Shown: positions 9,811 to 22,436, numbered from the stretch's first letter. The stretch: 60,805 bases of DNA from Gymnopus androsaceus JB14 (GCA_009733575.1 ML769759.1:1-60805); one strand, 5' to 3'. The notes: a model not told the origin generated them from the sequence alone. Numbers and translations are program-made.

Positions 9811-12385
9811 TAGTTGGAGTTTCAATGCAGTCAATGTCAATACTTTTCTAAAACACTGCACCTGTAGCTACCAGCTGATCACATCCTACTAGGGGAATAG
9901 CCCAAGACTGGGATTGATCAGCTTGGGCAAATCCTCATAGGCTAGATATAGGGCAACTCGCAAGCCAACTGGCAGGTATAATCCTTTAGGCAATTGCCCA
10001 AGAGATCACCTGGTGTAACTTATCAGTGCTGATAAGGTTTGCCTGATTGCAATTTAATCACTATCAACCACCATCCCCCATGATCAAACAGATAGACCGG
10101 ACACCTTGCGGATCTGGCCCGGGATGGCAGTGAACCAGAGTAAAATATTGGCAACATTGAGGTTTGAACCCTCAAAGCATTCAATATTAGTCTCATGATA
10201 TGCACATTGCAGTGGGCACCTTAACACTTTCACCATTGGACAATATATAGTACATGTTTCAATTGCCCTATCACACCTACTTCCTCAAGCCAAAACAAAT
10301 GTTGTAGCAAAAAAATAAAATAAACAATAAATGAGCAAAAGTAGTCATTTGAACAAATATAAATATAAAGCAGCACCATAGGAATGTACTACCTGCAAAG
10401 TGTATGGAGTGAAATAGTGAACAGTGGGCAAAATGAATGTGAAAACATGCCTAAAACAACTAAATAAACCATTTTTTCAACTGATCAAACCCCAAAGACA
10501 TAGTAGACATCCTCCAGTGCCTCTGTCAGCTTTCCTTCATGCACTTTTCCAGCCTGCTGCTCTCGAAAGCCCTTCAACTTCACCTTCTCATTGAATTTAT
10601 TCATGGCCTAAGCCAAAGCCGCGAGGATACTCACCGCACCATTACGTCTGAAAATAAAGACATTGTCCCAGCCCCAATTACCATCCCGAGAATAGCCCAT
10701 AGCCACCAGTTGGAGAGAGGGTGACCTCAAGTGCGAATGCGAGTGTGAGCAATTCCAAGACTGGGGTCAATGGTTGAACATGCATCTCCCCACCCTCTCC
10801 TCTCTTGGTCTTGGCCCCCTCTGTATGAGGAAGATTTATAGGATCAAGAGTTACTGTTAGTACATGAACAAAGTGACCACCATGATCTTGACCTTGACCT
10901 TGAACATGACCATTTCCTCAACTGGGCATTGGCATTGGCATACCATCAATGACCATGACTATGGTACCCATACCCAGGTGGTGACCATGGTTGATAGCTC
11001 GATCCTCCAATGGAGCTGCATGTGAGATTTTCAAGACTGAGACTGAGACTGGGGATGCTCAGCCAGATGAGAGGAAGCAAATGTGTCATTGGACATGAAG
11101 GGAGACTGGGATTAGGTTAAGCTTGAACTCCGAGCTGAGTGGGACCAGCCTTGAGCCTGAGCTTTGTGAGCCCAACTCCAAGCCCTGCAAAAACACTGTT
11201 ACTGGTACTGACACTGGTGGCTGCAGCGTTGAAGTCAACAAAGAGGGGTCAGAGATTGCTTGTGCCTGCATCTGCGTCAAAAGACACAGGTATCAAGGGG
11301 AGCACCAAGGAGGGTTAGTTAGTTCATGTAGAGACAGAAACAAAGACTTTGGCTCACCTAAAGAATGTTGAGTGTTGAGATAGAGTTGGAGTTGGAAGTG
11401 GAGGAGTTGGACGACATGATGATGGGCTCAGGAAGACTCATCAGTGGCAATGAAAGAAGGTATTGGATGAGAGTTGTATGGCTAAATTAACAGTGACTTT
11501 CTCTGTCAAGTAAACCTGCTGATCATAAGTGGCAGCATCTGGAAAAAAAAAGTCAGAATTGGAAAGTGGTATTGTTGATGAGATACGCACACTGCAGTAT
11601 ACCTTTCACAGGCATTCTATACTCCTCCAAGTATCAGTTGCTCAAGGTTCCAGCTCATCATACAAGTACAATGCATTTCACTACGAAATGTATAAGTTAT
11701 AGTCAATGTGGAAAAAAAAACATGTGCTTACACTTAAGTCAACAGACAAGTTGAGAGCTGAATGTTGAGCCCTGTTTTGCAGAGAGTGAAATTTTGTATG
11801 CTTGGAGGTTGTCTCGGACAGCAAGTTAATGAATACAGCTCTGGCTGTGGAGCAGTAAGAAATGGGCCAAAAGAGTGTGCAGATTCCAGAGCGGAATTGG
11901 CAGCAGGAATAAAATGTTTGTAGCAGATGAATATAATATAGCTTGAAAAAAAGGATTGTCAATAATCGAGAAGGGAACAACAAAACAAAACAAAATGAAG
12001 CACAAGAACAGGATCTGAAGGACATACCATCACCACCATCTCTGTTATCTCTCAATCCCTTCTCTGGCCCATCCATAGACACTTTGGTAGAGATTTGTGA
12101 TGAACAAGAGGAAGAAGAAGTGAATAACGTGAGTGCTGTGAGTGAACGAAAGCAAGAAGGCAGCATGAGAATGCATTGGACAATGGGCGCTTTGTGGTTC
12201 AGCATGGCTCACTGAGTACAAAGATGATCTTGGATAGCTCTCGGACCAACCAGATATTGCTCTTAGTGGTGTATCACAGATTTTGTGTGAAAACTGCATC
12301 AAATTAAAACAAAATACCCTGCAGTATGATTGCAATGCAAAAAAATGTATCACAACTTTGGTTCACTGTGTACTCATGCACATAA
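9811..12385. other. long non-coding stretch
   Basis: No gene can be supported. Short ORFs (11123-11371 and 11943-12215 on plus, 11681-12205 on minus) have no domain I recognise and no convincing splice context. The stretch holds the possible SINE listed separately. Confidence 0.45.
10000..10260 (-). mobile_element. possible tRNA-derived SINE remnant
   Basis: On the minus strand, AGGGTTCAAACCTC (complement of about 10166-10180) matches the RNA polymerase III B-box consensus GGTTCRANNCC. About 70 bases upstream on that strand, near 10230, lies AATGGTGAAAGTGTTAAGG, a weak A-box candidate. It does not fold as a complete tRNA by eye. No second copy or A-rich tail was confirmed, so this is tentative. 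Confidence 0.25.
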
Positions 12386-13044
12386 AAAGTAACGGTCCGG
12401 GTATTTTTTCACAATATCTTGACAACCGCTTTGAATTTTGACTAGGTCTAAGTTGTGGATTCAATCTAGAGAACAATCTTAAGCTTTTGACATAGTTTGT
12501 AAAATATTCCCATGTAATTTGGCTGCTCTACAGAGACTTTTCCCAACATGGCAAAATTTATATTGACAGGAAATTTTTTTGAAGACAAGCCGTTTTCACC
12601 ATCGGACAGAGCGACCTCAAAAACGGGGGTAGCCATTCTCAATTTAGAAAAATTCTTGAATTTGATGCCCCCTTGAGCAAGCAAAGATGCTCTAAAAGTG
12701 CCAAAAATGCCAAAAATAGCGGAAATGAGCCAAAACTTGCGCATTTGCAGCACAAATTGTCCCATTAAATTGAAGTATTTTTTAAAAGTGAGAGTGGTTT
12801 CCCCCATTTTCGAGGTCGCTCTTTCCAATGGTGAAAATGGCTTGTCTTCAAAAAACTTTCCTGTCAATATAAATTTTGCCATTTTTGGAAAAGTCTCTGT
12901 AGTGCAGCCAAATTACATGGGGATTTTTTACAAACTATGTCAAAAGCTTAGGATTGTTCTCTAGATTGAATCCACAACTTAGACATAGTCAAAATTCAAA
13001 GCGGTTGTCAAGATATTGTGAAAAAATACCCGGACCATTACTTT
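12386..13044. mobile_element. long fold-back element (659 bp)
   Basis: The two arms, each about 300 bp, are inverted copies: AAGTAACGGTCCGGGTATTT at the left and its near-complement ending at 13044. Shared inner markers include GTTGTGGATTCAATCTAGAG and the CAATATAAATTTTGCCA region. The spacer near 12665-12745 is an AAATGCC-type low-complexity stretch. Because the arms are inverted copies, the minus ORF at 12466-12882 and the plus ORF at 12698-12964 encode related peptides; both are artefacts of the palindrome. Confidence 0.8.
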
Positions 13045-14139
13045 CCGTGTGCGCGAGTATAACAGTGGGCCCAACAATGAAATAATCGAGATATTGTCCT
13101 TAACGTTTGTGAATGGGACATTGGGTGCCATATACACATACTGAGTAAATTTGAAGCTGTTCAGATCATTCAAACTAACTTGACATGGTATTACTTATGT
13201 TCAAGTTAAGTTAGTATAACAAAGGTGCATTAAATGGTGTTGAGAATTATACCATGTCTCAGTAAATCAGATTCTCCCATATAATGTATCTACAGTGTAA
13301 TTACTCCTGGTAAGCATTGCAATCAATTGTATAATGACCCCAGAGCATTGTTAATTCAGTAGACAAGCCAGCCATGGTGATATTCAAAAGCATCAGGGTG
13401 CCCTAACTACTATTTTTGCTCATTGAGTAAACTTTTGGAATCTCAGAGCTAAATACATGTAATAAATTGATCCCAGAGAGTCTGGATGGTATCTGGTATC
13501 ATCTTACTGCTTGATACAGTCATTGTGAACAACAAGCTCAAAAGGAACACCTGTTAAGCACCTACGGACCATGCTTCTGAATGTGATTTGTATGGTTCAA
13601 CTTTGCTTTCAATGTTTATCTCAACATTCATCAGCATGACAGATTACCTCTCAAAACCTGGATACATTTTTCAGGACTCTGGTACATCTATCTCACTTAT
13701 TTGTAGTGCTTATTTGGCAGCTTCTCTGACTTTTATTCCCTCATAGGTTCTGCAAACTCTTCATCGCCTTCAAACCACTATGGTTTTGGGTAAAATGAAG
13801 AAGACTGCTGAAGCTCACCTTGGTGAAAGGTCACCTATTTGACAAAAGCCATAGTGACTGGGGCCAAGAGCATGTTTTATAGTATTAGTTTGAGTGGCAG
13901 GGAGAGTCAAAGAGGTGAGTCAATGACTGTCCAATGCAACCAATCAACTACTCACACACACACAAGTCTAATATAACATTGTGGAGTGTAGGCTTGTCAA
14001 ACAACTCTTCCAACTAGTCCGTGAATCAACCCTCCATTATCTTCATCGACAAAATTGATCCATTGACTGGAATGCAAAATGAATCTGAGTCTGAAGAACT
14101 CAGCGTATCAAGACTGAATTCTTCATTGAGATGAACAGG
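13045..14139. other. non-coding stretch
   Basis: AT-rich DNA without a supportable gene. A short CA microsatellite lies near 13952-13965. Confidence 0.45.
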
Positions 14140-16734
14140 GTGGGACATGATGAAGGACTACGACCCATGCCTACCAGATATATATAAAGAAGATGGAGTC
14201 ACATTGGAGATGTTGGAATTTTGGATGAGTTTGGAGGCTTTGACTATTTATTTAATGCATGCGATCCAGCGAATCACACGCTGAATGAGAGTACATCAGC
14301 AAAACCTGGGTGAACTGTAGATTGCTATGGATTGCTGTGGATTGCTGTGGGTTGCTGTACAGCACTGTACAGAAGCCCCAATACAATCCATAGAAGCCAC
14401 AGAGCTGTCCAGTTCTGTACAGAGGGGGACCTTGCTGTGGGATCACCCAGGTTCTGCTGATGTAGAGTTCCAGAAAATTTCAAGCTTCTGGAAATTGACT
14501 ATACTGACACTAAAGAGTTCCCACAAGAATTTAAAGCAGGTTGTTATGTTGAAAGTAAACCCTCCTGCATCACCAAAACCATGATCTCAGGCCAACTTAC
14601 TCAGTATGTTTAATTCTGTATATCACTGCACTATCTCATTTGTTCTGTTAGAGGGGTACCAGAAGAATTTGGGGCTGGACTATCATTCAGCTCATCAGCT
14701 CCTAATGGCGCTTTGCTCATCCTGCCGGAAGGTGGAAAGAGAATTGATCATCGGAAGCGTTCCAAGTTTGAGCAGTACGCTGTGGAGTGTGCCCAATCCT
14801 GGTTCACTCATTCTAATGATCTCCTTGCTTATAATGGTACACTCTATCTTGTTACTGGCTTTGACAAAGCACGGGCCTGGGGTGTGGCATCTATCATTGA
14901 TGTTAACCAAAAGAGTGTATCTCTGGAATTTGTTCCCCAGGCCCCAAGCACTATAGGAGGCCCACCAAGATACTGGTTTCGCAGTCATAACAGTGCCTCA
15001 GCATCAAGTGATGGTGATGATGTCTACAGAAACCAGTCTGGATGTGTTTTTCTCTGTGGAATCAAAATTGCGGTTCGGCAGTCTCACAATCCATTCACCA
15101 AGATTTGCTCATCTGTGACAGTGAAATACATCCCCGAGCTCACTGCTGAGGAACTCTTTCCAAAGCCAGAGGTACCTAATTTTCCTACACAACAGTTTCC
15201 ATCACAATGGTCATATCAAGTTCCACTGAATGAGTACTTCTTGCCTAATCATGTATGTTGCTATTCAATGGTCTTTACTCGATTCTGATTGTGTCTATTT
15301 AGATATCTCATCCTTCAGATGTGATTAATCAATGGGTTCTGAGCAATGTATGTATTGAACTTTTGTGAAGCATTGATAATGCATCATCATACTCAGTTGA
15401 CGTTACTACTTGGCCATAGTATGACAAATTTGAGGTTGTAATCACTCGATGAAGAAGATATGCCTACAAATCAAGAGCCAATTCATCGCATTAGCAAGCA
15501 TCTTAAACTTGTAAATGACAGAGGTATGTGACCTGTTTTAAAGAATTTATTTTTACAGCTTATTTTGGAAATAGGTCTCACTCATGCTTGTTTTGATCTC
15601 CATACTCAACTTAAAAGTATTGGATCCAAGTTGCTGCCAGCACTGGCATTTGAGAATTCACCTTTATTGCTCAACTCCACCAATTCCAGTTTGGTACTTA
15701 GGAAAAGGAAAGCACTTGTCACCTCAGACATTAATACTGCACATCCAACTGCCGAGGTTTCCTCTATTTCATCCTCAGGCTCTGTATATCAAAAAACAGA
15801 GCAAGAAGATCAACAAACATTCAAAACTGAGCCAGTCGATACCTATCCTATGGCCAATAAGAGAGATCCCAGATTATTTTCTACAAAGAAGAGAAGACAG
15901 CGCAGTCAAGATGTTAAAGAGGACCCAACTAAACTGTTGGAAACAGAGGAAACTGTTGACTTCTTCCCCTGGCTCAATCCGAACACCAATGGCGCCTCGG
16001 ATTTTAAAATGCCAGAAGTCAAAAAGGAAAGTCAAACAGACTTCTCGTTGTTGCCATTTTCACCACCCGCCTCTCCATTTATCACGAAGACTTCTACAAA
16101 GTCTACGCGACGGATTAAAAAATCCGAAAGTCCTCGTACTAGACATTATCCCGAACGACATCTCAGTGAGGAAACAATCGGAATGTCTGGCACTTCTGGT
16201 TCAGGTTATGATAATTGGAACAATCGATCCAGAGGATTGAATGACCGTAGGTCCTCAGTATACGATCCTATGGTGAGGATAGGCTATTATTTAGATCGAG
16301 CTCTTTCTGACATTTCACTTAGAACACCCCCTCGATGGTACCCATAGTACCCATGGTACAGTTAAGCAGGTTATTATCAGCATCTTCCTCGAGCCTTAGT
16401 GGCGCTGTTGGTTTCGATGGGCTGGCATCAAAGCCAAATGCCTATGAGCGCCCCATCCGACCTCTCTGCCTTTCCTGGGGTCGCAGGGAATATAGCATAT
16501 CCTATGCCACTGGATGTAAACTATGGATGATACCCTTCTAGTATGCTGTCATCATCGACGAACTATTACGACGAAACCCTCTCAGGTTATGCATCAGGAT
16601 CAATGACCAATGACTCTCCAACCCACTCCCTTACTTCCGAAAACGACACACTCCAAACCAGCAACGACCTCTCCGATCTCCCAGCAATGGTACCTGCATG
16701 CGTAGGAGAGGCAGACAAGGCGCCCGCATCGTGA
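14140..16734 (+). pseudogene. orphan family (GGFDYLFN type), copy 1, disrupted
   Basis: This copy is closely similar to the gene at 22437-24601. It keeps IGDVGILDEFGGFDYLFN, GKRIDHRKRSKFE, GFDKARAWGVAS, PPRYWFRSHNSASASS and IKIAVRQSHNPFTKICSS, with intron positions in the same places. It is broken by a 1-base deletion in the segment before IGDVG (near 14197), a MITE at 14294-14462, and loss of ~70 bp near 15448 that removes the exon encoding DDDWAAVVGD in copy 2. It has about 105 bp in the 15770-15885 region that copy 2 lacks. The 3' portion keeps the Ser/Pro-rich nuclear-type tail (DFFPWL, KKESQTDFSLLPFSPPASPF) but falls out of frame after 16347 and loses similarity to copy 2 near 16650. The family is known to me only as an unannotated multi-copy mushroom protein. 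Confidence 0.75.
14294..14462. mobile_element. TA-flanked MITE, CATCAG family, GCTATGGATT-type interior (169 bp)
   Basis: The ends CATCAGCAAAACCTGGGTG and CACCCAGGTTCTGCTGATG are inverted repeats flanked by TA on both sides. The paralog at 22.73 kb shows the empty site (GAGGGTAGAGTTCC) with a single TA, so borders and duplication are proved by comparison. A TA duplication points to a Tc1/mariner-type transposase supplied in trans. The interior repeats TTGCTATGGA and TGTACAG motifs. Confidence 0.92.
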
Positions 16735-18537
16735 TGATGAGGTTGTAGATGGTGACGAGACCAACTCAGAAACCCCGCAGAGAGACGGACGGAATGAAGG
16801 ATATACCTCTATCCCAAAGTTCCAGCACCTGCTCCTAAACAAGCGACTGAAGATCAGCAAGTACGGGCCTGGGGCTAAGGCAGAGTCGGGACGGAGTACA
16901 TAGGGATGTTTGTATGTTCTCTGACATATTGCGTTATCGCGACAACATTGCGAACGGAATCCTCGGGGCTCTTGAATCTGTCCAGTGGGACTCGAACAAC
17001 GACATCTACTTGATCTTCCAGATGAAGGAAGTGTGTAGTCATTCTTTATGGTGGGGATCGCAGTCAATCGATTCTGGGATTGGCCGATTCAGAAGATCAA
17101 GGTTACAAGCCGAATGACGAGCAACCGAACAAGAGATAACCCGGCTACTCGCTCCAGCTCGTTTGACTCAGTGTCCGAATCCAGTCGTCCGAGTCATATT
17201 CCTCATTCCCAAGAACTTCCTCCACGCTACTTTCTCCAACCAAGGTCAATTCTCCGTTGTCTGCATTTGCGTTCGCATTGGTCCCTAAAAATTACTGCGT
17301 TCGACAGCCGAGTTTTGAAGGAAGGTTCAATGAAGAGGAGAGGTGAAACCGCGTCTAAAATCCATCTGGAAAAGGATCTCGAGGGAGAGCTGTAGAATCT
17401 GACGATAAGGTTCTCGCCGCTGGGCAAAGGACTCTGGTGATCCGGTAATCCTGATTCAAAATCGGAGGTATCGTCGTACGCTTCTCTTCTTGCTGAAGTA
17501 CCGTCCAAAGAACCGTGGTGTGTCCAATCGTTAGATGTGACGACTGATGATTCATGAATGGATGGCTCGAGTTTAGGTTTCGATACCACGCATGGTAGGG
17601 AAGAGGATGGGTCTCGAGGATAGTGAAGAGTGAGCTAGTTATGTATCCTCATCAGACGTGACACTGAGGATTCGACGCGGGAGGTGGATCTGCGCGTATT
17701 GGAAGCGGCGGTAGACGCATCCAAACTTCGTGTTCAGTGGGAAGCAGAGGTGCTTCCTGGGTGGTCGATGCAGTAGCGATAGAATGGTTGATTCTGTCGA
17801 TGTAGAATCTATAATTCCATCAGTCAATTTGATTCATTGTGAGTTGGTTGACCTGAAGGAAAGAAAGAGGTATCAGTTTTCTGTCTCACAGAAACAAATT
17901 GGTAACGAAAGAAACCGCTAGGAAGCCATGAACTTTGGACAAGATGAATGAATCATCTACGTCGAGTTATGAAGACGTTGGACGAAGCAACAAAAGCTCC
18001 ATGATGATCGATGGCCGTTTAACCGCTCGAATTCAGAGCTAAACCCACACAAACCTTGGTTCATAGCTCTATACCAGCCTAACTAAATCGGGTTCTCTTC
18101 TTCCAATACCGGAGCATCTTCCTTCAGTTACAGTTTCACTGTCATGAAATGGAGTCTGGAATGCTGCAGTGGGGAACGAGGAAAGAAAACTGAGCAAAAG
18201 AGAGGTTTTCGAGGGTGTGGGTGTAGAGTTGTCCAGTCTTTCAAGTCATTCTAGCATGCTGCAATTAACCAGATGTTAGCGTCTAGGAAAAAGCAGGCGC
18301 AGGGATAGAAAAGCTTAGGAAGAAAATAAACTTCCATTCAAAGATCCTTGACCCACTTTACATGTGGAGAATTTCAAGCATAATTAATCAACAATCACGA
18401 GAGAATTTCGAAGCAAGGGTATGAGGTTTGATAGGCAGAGAGCGTTGTGAAGTCATGGTTGCGTAGAAAGCAAAAATGAATGGGCGCTCTTTTGGGCGTT
18501 TTGTACGTAATGCATTTTTCATAGCTGAAATTCGTGG
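16735..18537. other. stretch without a supportable gene, possibly old coding remnants
   Basis: Short frames read YRDNIANGILGALESVQW (about 16930-16990) and VVCICVRIGP followed, after a 2-base shift, by NYCVRQPSFEGRFNEEE (about 17250-17330). They look like pieces of a former protein broken by frameshifts, but I do not recognise it and see no intact exon set. Confidence 0.35.
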
Positions 18538-18832
18538 CCTACACGCCAGAAGTACAAAAAAATCCGCTCGAATGAAAAACAGACTGATTAAGAACTTTTT
18601 GTACAAAAAATTGCTCATTAGTGAAATTTTGAGTGAAAACTAATCATTCAGCTTGACTGAAATGGAATTTCCAACTGAAAGATGATCATTCCGTCAAGAA
18701 ATCCCATTTTGGTTGAGCTGAATGATTAATCTTCACTCAAAAATTCACTAATGAGCAATATTTTGACCAAAAAGTTCTCAATCCATCAATTTTTCTCTCG
18801 AGCAGATTTTTTTGTACTTTTGGCGTGCTAGG
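18538..18832. mobile_element. fold-back MITE with GTACAAAAAAATC arms (295 bp)
   Basis: Arms of about 115 bp run inverted from CCTACACGCCAGAAGTAC (left) to the complement GTACTTTTGGCGTGCTAGG (right). CTCATTAGTGAA and ATCATTCAGCT mark the inner ends. The minus ORF at 18388-18618 overlaps one arm and is not a gene. Confidence 0.75.
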
Positions 18833-18844
18833 TTTTTTGGAACA

Positions 18845-20037
18845 GATAATTCTTTTTGGCAACCCCGTTGGCGCCTGACAACCCCCTGAAAGTCGCTGTC
18901 ACACCGAGTTTATGCCGGAAGCGCTTGTTGCATCTTTCCTTCCTTCCATACCATTGATGCCACTTGCAATGGACAACGCACACCATCCTACAAATCATGA
19001 CTGCAAGACTATGAACATTGATATTGAAAGTGCATCAAAAACAATGACTTGGATGTCCAGCATCCGCTAGGACCTCGGAAACTACTATCAGACCTTGTCC
19101 GGCCAAGTACCCTAAAATATGCTATGATTTTGAGCTCAAATACGCTATTTCGGACAGGGATGGTCACGTGAATCAAAAAAAAAAAATCAAAAAAATCAAA
19201 AAAAAATCCTGAGCACTCCTACAGGCTTCTACGTACAGTACGTTAAAAACGACCTAAATACCTTGATATCATCTGGATCATCTCTTGTGAAGAAAATAAT
19301 CTAACGATGACGGGATAACGTTGAAGTAAAGGTATTATTTTTGTATGTATTAGACTTTGACAAGCTTTTTCTGGTGCTTCAACGTTGTGTGTCCAGTCGC
19401 AAAATCTCTCAAAATCTCTCAAAATTTCGGCTCGGCGTGTCAGCGTCGACCTAAAGTACGCTATATTAGGACAGGGAAGCAGATGTTTTGGCATAAAATA
19501 CGCTAAAATCGGACAGGAAAATTGTCAAAATCGCGACCTAGAGGTCCTCATCCGCTTTAACAAGAATCTGAGCATGGACTTGAATCTGATAGACAGCAGA
19601 GACTCACGTGAGCTCAATGGCAGTGGCTGATTGGTGTTATTATAGCCATAAGTGAGTCAGCCTCCTCTTTTGCAGTTTCATACAGTGCTAAGCATCCCAT
19701 TCCTTCAATGTTCACACCTCCTTATCAATCAACAAACCATTCGCTAATCAACTCCAAATCATTACTCTGTTATCCTAGGCATATTTGCTGTGGTTGAGAC
19801 AGAATTATTGAAGACAGACATTATTTGTGCTTGAGAGAGGATACATTGGGATGATCACTACATTTTGACTTATCATTGACACCTGAGTTACATTTTTGTA
19901 ATGAGATACTTAGAAATAATAATAGTAATATATCTTGAGGCTTGTGTGACCTGCTGGGACTCCGGTGTGACGCCCGGAGCTTTGAGGGTTGTTACTTGCT
20001 AACAACCCTCCAACAGGGTTGTCAAAAAGAATTATCC
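18845..20037. mobile_element. TIR element, GGATAATTC family (about 1.19 kb)
   Basis: The left end is GATAATTCTTTTTGGCAACC and the right end, inverted, is GGATAATTCTTTTTGACAAC. The right ~110 bp match the left end of the element at 7142. No transposase is encoded, and no target duplication could be matched because the flanks differ. Its right end abuts the broken gene at 20038. ORFs at 19243-19630 overlap A-rich DNA and TACGCT / CGGACAGG repeats and are not supported. Confidence 0.65.
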
Positions 20038-20161
20038 TCCTCGAAAAGCTTCAGCACCGAGATTTTAAGTTTAACAGAATCCCGGAGACTCTTTTAGTTG
20101 ATCACGTCAAGAAAGATGAAAAGGCGATGTCATTTCATCATTTACACCTACTGGGGCCAGC

Positions 20162-21659
20162 GGATAATTCTTTTTAGCAACCACCTTGCTTGCAACAACC
20201 CATTCAACAACCCCACGTAATGCCGGGTGTTACACCGGAGGATGAGCAGGTCACAAAGTGTCATTACAGGTCACGGAAGAAAACGTACAGGATACTTTAC
20301 TTAGAATGTACAATATATAGAAAATAAAGCATTTTTTCTGCGCTCGAAGTTCCAATGTCTTGTCGGCAACGAGAACCGACCATTACTCGGGGTGCTGGGG
20401 TGAGCACGTGCGCATTGGTGACACCAGCGCAGCCTGCTCTGTAGAGAGTTAGGCACTGAATGTTCTCGAGCGCAAAAGAATGCCTCGAAATGCTGGACAA
20501 AAAGGCAGTCTGAAGACAGCTCGCTTGGCGCTGGAAGCTAGAAAACCCATGGCTTTTCAGAAGATGCAACAAGTATAAGAGCGTTGAGACATACCTGAGC
20601 AAATAACCGTTTCTCTATATCCTAAACTCTTTCAAAATTCCCTCCATTGAATGCTCATTATCCTCAGCATCCTTGGGACCTGTTGCCTAGTCAAGAGCTC
20701 AGAGTAAGGCAGTTACATGGCGTACTTGAAGAACCCCTCTATGCTTCAGTTCACTCTGAAGTTGAGTTTAAAGCAGCTGGAAGAGCCAGAGAGCGGCTGG
20801 GAAGTGGGTTTGAATTGTCATTGTGGTTGAAAGCTGTGAGGCAATGGAATAAGTGTCCAGTGGCCAGAGCGCGGAGTGACCGGCAATCACATGATGTTTT
20901 GGAGGTTGTCGCGTGCCACATCAGCAAAACCTGTGTGGAGGTCATAGCAACTCATAGCATATCATAGCAGCCATAGTGCTCCACAGAACTATGGAGTGCT
21001 ATGAGCTCCTATGAGTTCCTATGAACTCCTGTGGGATCGCCGCAACTTTGAGCAAGCTGTCATCTGCCATCACTGTTTGACAGCTGTCATTTTCTCCCGC
21101 AAACACTATATAAGTAAGAACCAATGCACCATCGCGGCTTCAACAAGTTCTGTTTTTTTTCTTCCAAGTCAGCAATCCTGAGCCGCTTTAGTTTGGACAT
21201 CACGGTAAGTAGTCTCATTCAAGCCTTCAATGTCTGTTTGATGTCTCGGCAGCATGAGCGCCATTACTTCTGATTTACAGATAGTTATATTAGTTTCGGA
21301 ATCGTTCTACTAGTTTTGCTACTACAGTATTAATTGTCCTACTGTACTACTAATGACCACAATAATATGATATGATTCCGTGATTATTTTCATCCTGTTT
21401 TTGTCTCGCCGAGAGCCAACAAAACAATTCAAAATACTAATATATTTTGAATTGAATAGAGCCTGACAGATGGCGTTCCCGTGAAATCCATAGCAATCCA
21501 TAGCAATCCATAGCAATCCATAGCACTCCATAGTTCTGGACAGAGGGCTACCTTGCTATGGCTGCTATGGGTGCTATGAGTGCTGTACAGAACTGTCCAG
21601 TTCTGTACAGTACACCCAGGTTTTGCTGATTGGCAAGGGGGTTGCCAAAAAGAATTATC
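20162..21659. mobile_element. Mutator-like TIR element with 9-bp target duplication (1.5 kb)
   Basis: It starts GGATAATTCTTTTTAGCAAC and ends GTTGCCAAAAAGAATTATCT. GGGGCCAGC flanks both sides (ending at 20161 and starting at 21661); the preceding T also matches, giving 9-10 bp. A 9-10 bp duplication with these ends fits Mutator-like elements (MULEs). It lies inside an exon of the small gene at 20038-22003 and itself contains a CATCAG-family MITE. No transposase is present. Confidence 0.8.
20919..21630. mobile_element. CATCAG-family MITE inside the Mutator-like element
   Basis: The ends are CATCAGCAAAACCTGTGTGG and the inverted CACCCAGGTTTTGCTGAT. The left ~115 bp hold CATAGCA / CTATGAG repeats, and the right ~150 bp hold ATCCATAGCA repeats and CTGTACAG motifs as in the 14294 copy. 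The middle (about 21040-21480) is unrelated and may be a further insertion. A TA duplication is not visible here. Confidence 0.65.
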
Positions 21660-22211
21660 TGGGGCCAGCTATTGTGTTACAGGTTATTGTTGCATTGAGA
21701 GTGAATTTCTTTCTTCACTTTGTCTTACAAGAGCTCAATGTACACTCAATTTCAGGCATATGAGTACAAGAAGAAACTGGGCTGGGACTTCCGACTCATT
21801 TGCGTGAAAGTTTTAGGCAAGGTTTGTATAACAGATTCTTCAAGTCACCTCGGTTACTGACTTGTGTTAAAAAAACTATTTAGAAAGCAGCGAATCTCGC
21901 TATCAGTCCTTCGAAGCTAGTGCAGAAAAGGACACGAGTCTTTTTGAATTTGGATAGCGACGAGGATGACGATGCTGATGCTCATAGGTCGAAGAGGAAA
22001 TAGTCTCATCTATAGTGTTATACAAAATACTTGTGTAGACTTTTTCAAGCTATTATTTGTTGCACTGAGGTTACGACAAACAAAGGTTCGGCCCTCGCCG
22101 CTTGCGGCCCTACCCCCAGTTATCATCGCTAATGATTTCGACTGTCATTGTTTGGTGCAGGCCTAGTGAATTGAGTTGTATGATCAGATTAGCGCCGTCA
22201 GCGCTGAAGCG

Positions 22212-22260
22212 TCTCATGAGGCTGTAACCTCATGAGGCTGTAGCCTTATGAGGCTGTAAC
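22212..22260 (+). repeat. short tandem repeat, three units of about 16 bp
   Basis: Three near-identical units of TCATGAGGCTGTAACC lie side by side upstream of the next gene. No function is evident. Confidence 0.7.
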
Positions 22261-22436
22261 GTAGCTTTCCTTTCCCTCCACCACCACACATGAATATGAC
22301 ACATTCCCCTCAGTATGAGTCAAAGTGCATTGTTTGTTCTGTAATCTAATTGAGGCCATTACACAGGAGCTTCCCTGCTGCCCACCATTTCAGCATAACC
22401 GGCCCCGTCTTCAATAACTATGAAGCCCTCACATCA

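Larger units (their letters stand above)
20038..22003 (+). pseudogene. small spliced gene of unknown function split by a TIR element
   Basis: Coding sequence resumes right after the previous element (LEKLQHRDFKFNRIPETLL, MSFHHLHLLGPA). It is interrupted at 20161 and continues at 21660 with the duplicated target. After IVLQ there is an intron (GTTATTG...TTCAG), then an exon AYEYKKKLGWDFRLICVKVL. A second intron follows (GTTTGTATAACAG...TTTAG, about 21823-21883), then a last exon ending RTRVFLNLDSDEDDDADAHR and a basic tail with stop at 22001-22003. The acidic and basic C-terminus suggests a nuclear protein. I recall KKxLGWDxRL-type endings in agaricomycete multi-copy proteins but know no function. 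The 5' end is lost or moved by the upstream insertion. Confidence 0.5.

Noticed and set aside
12466..12964. Pair of similar ORFs on opposite strands resembling a duplicated gene
   Set aside because: They are the two arms of one fold-back element.
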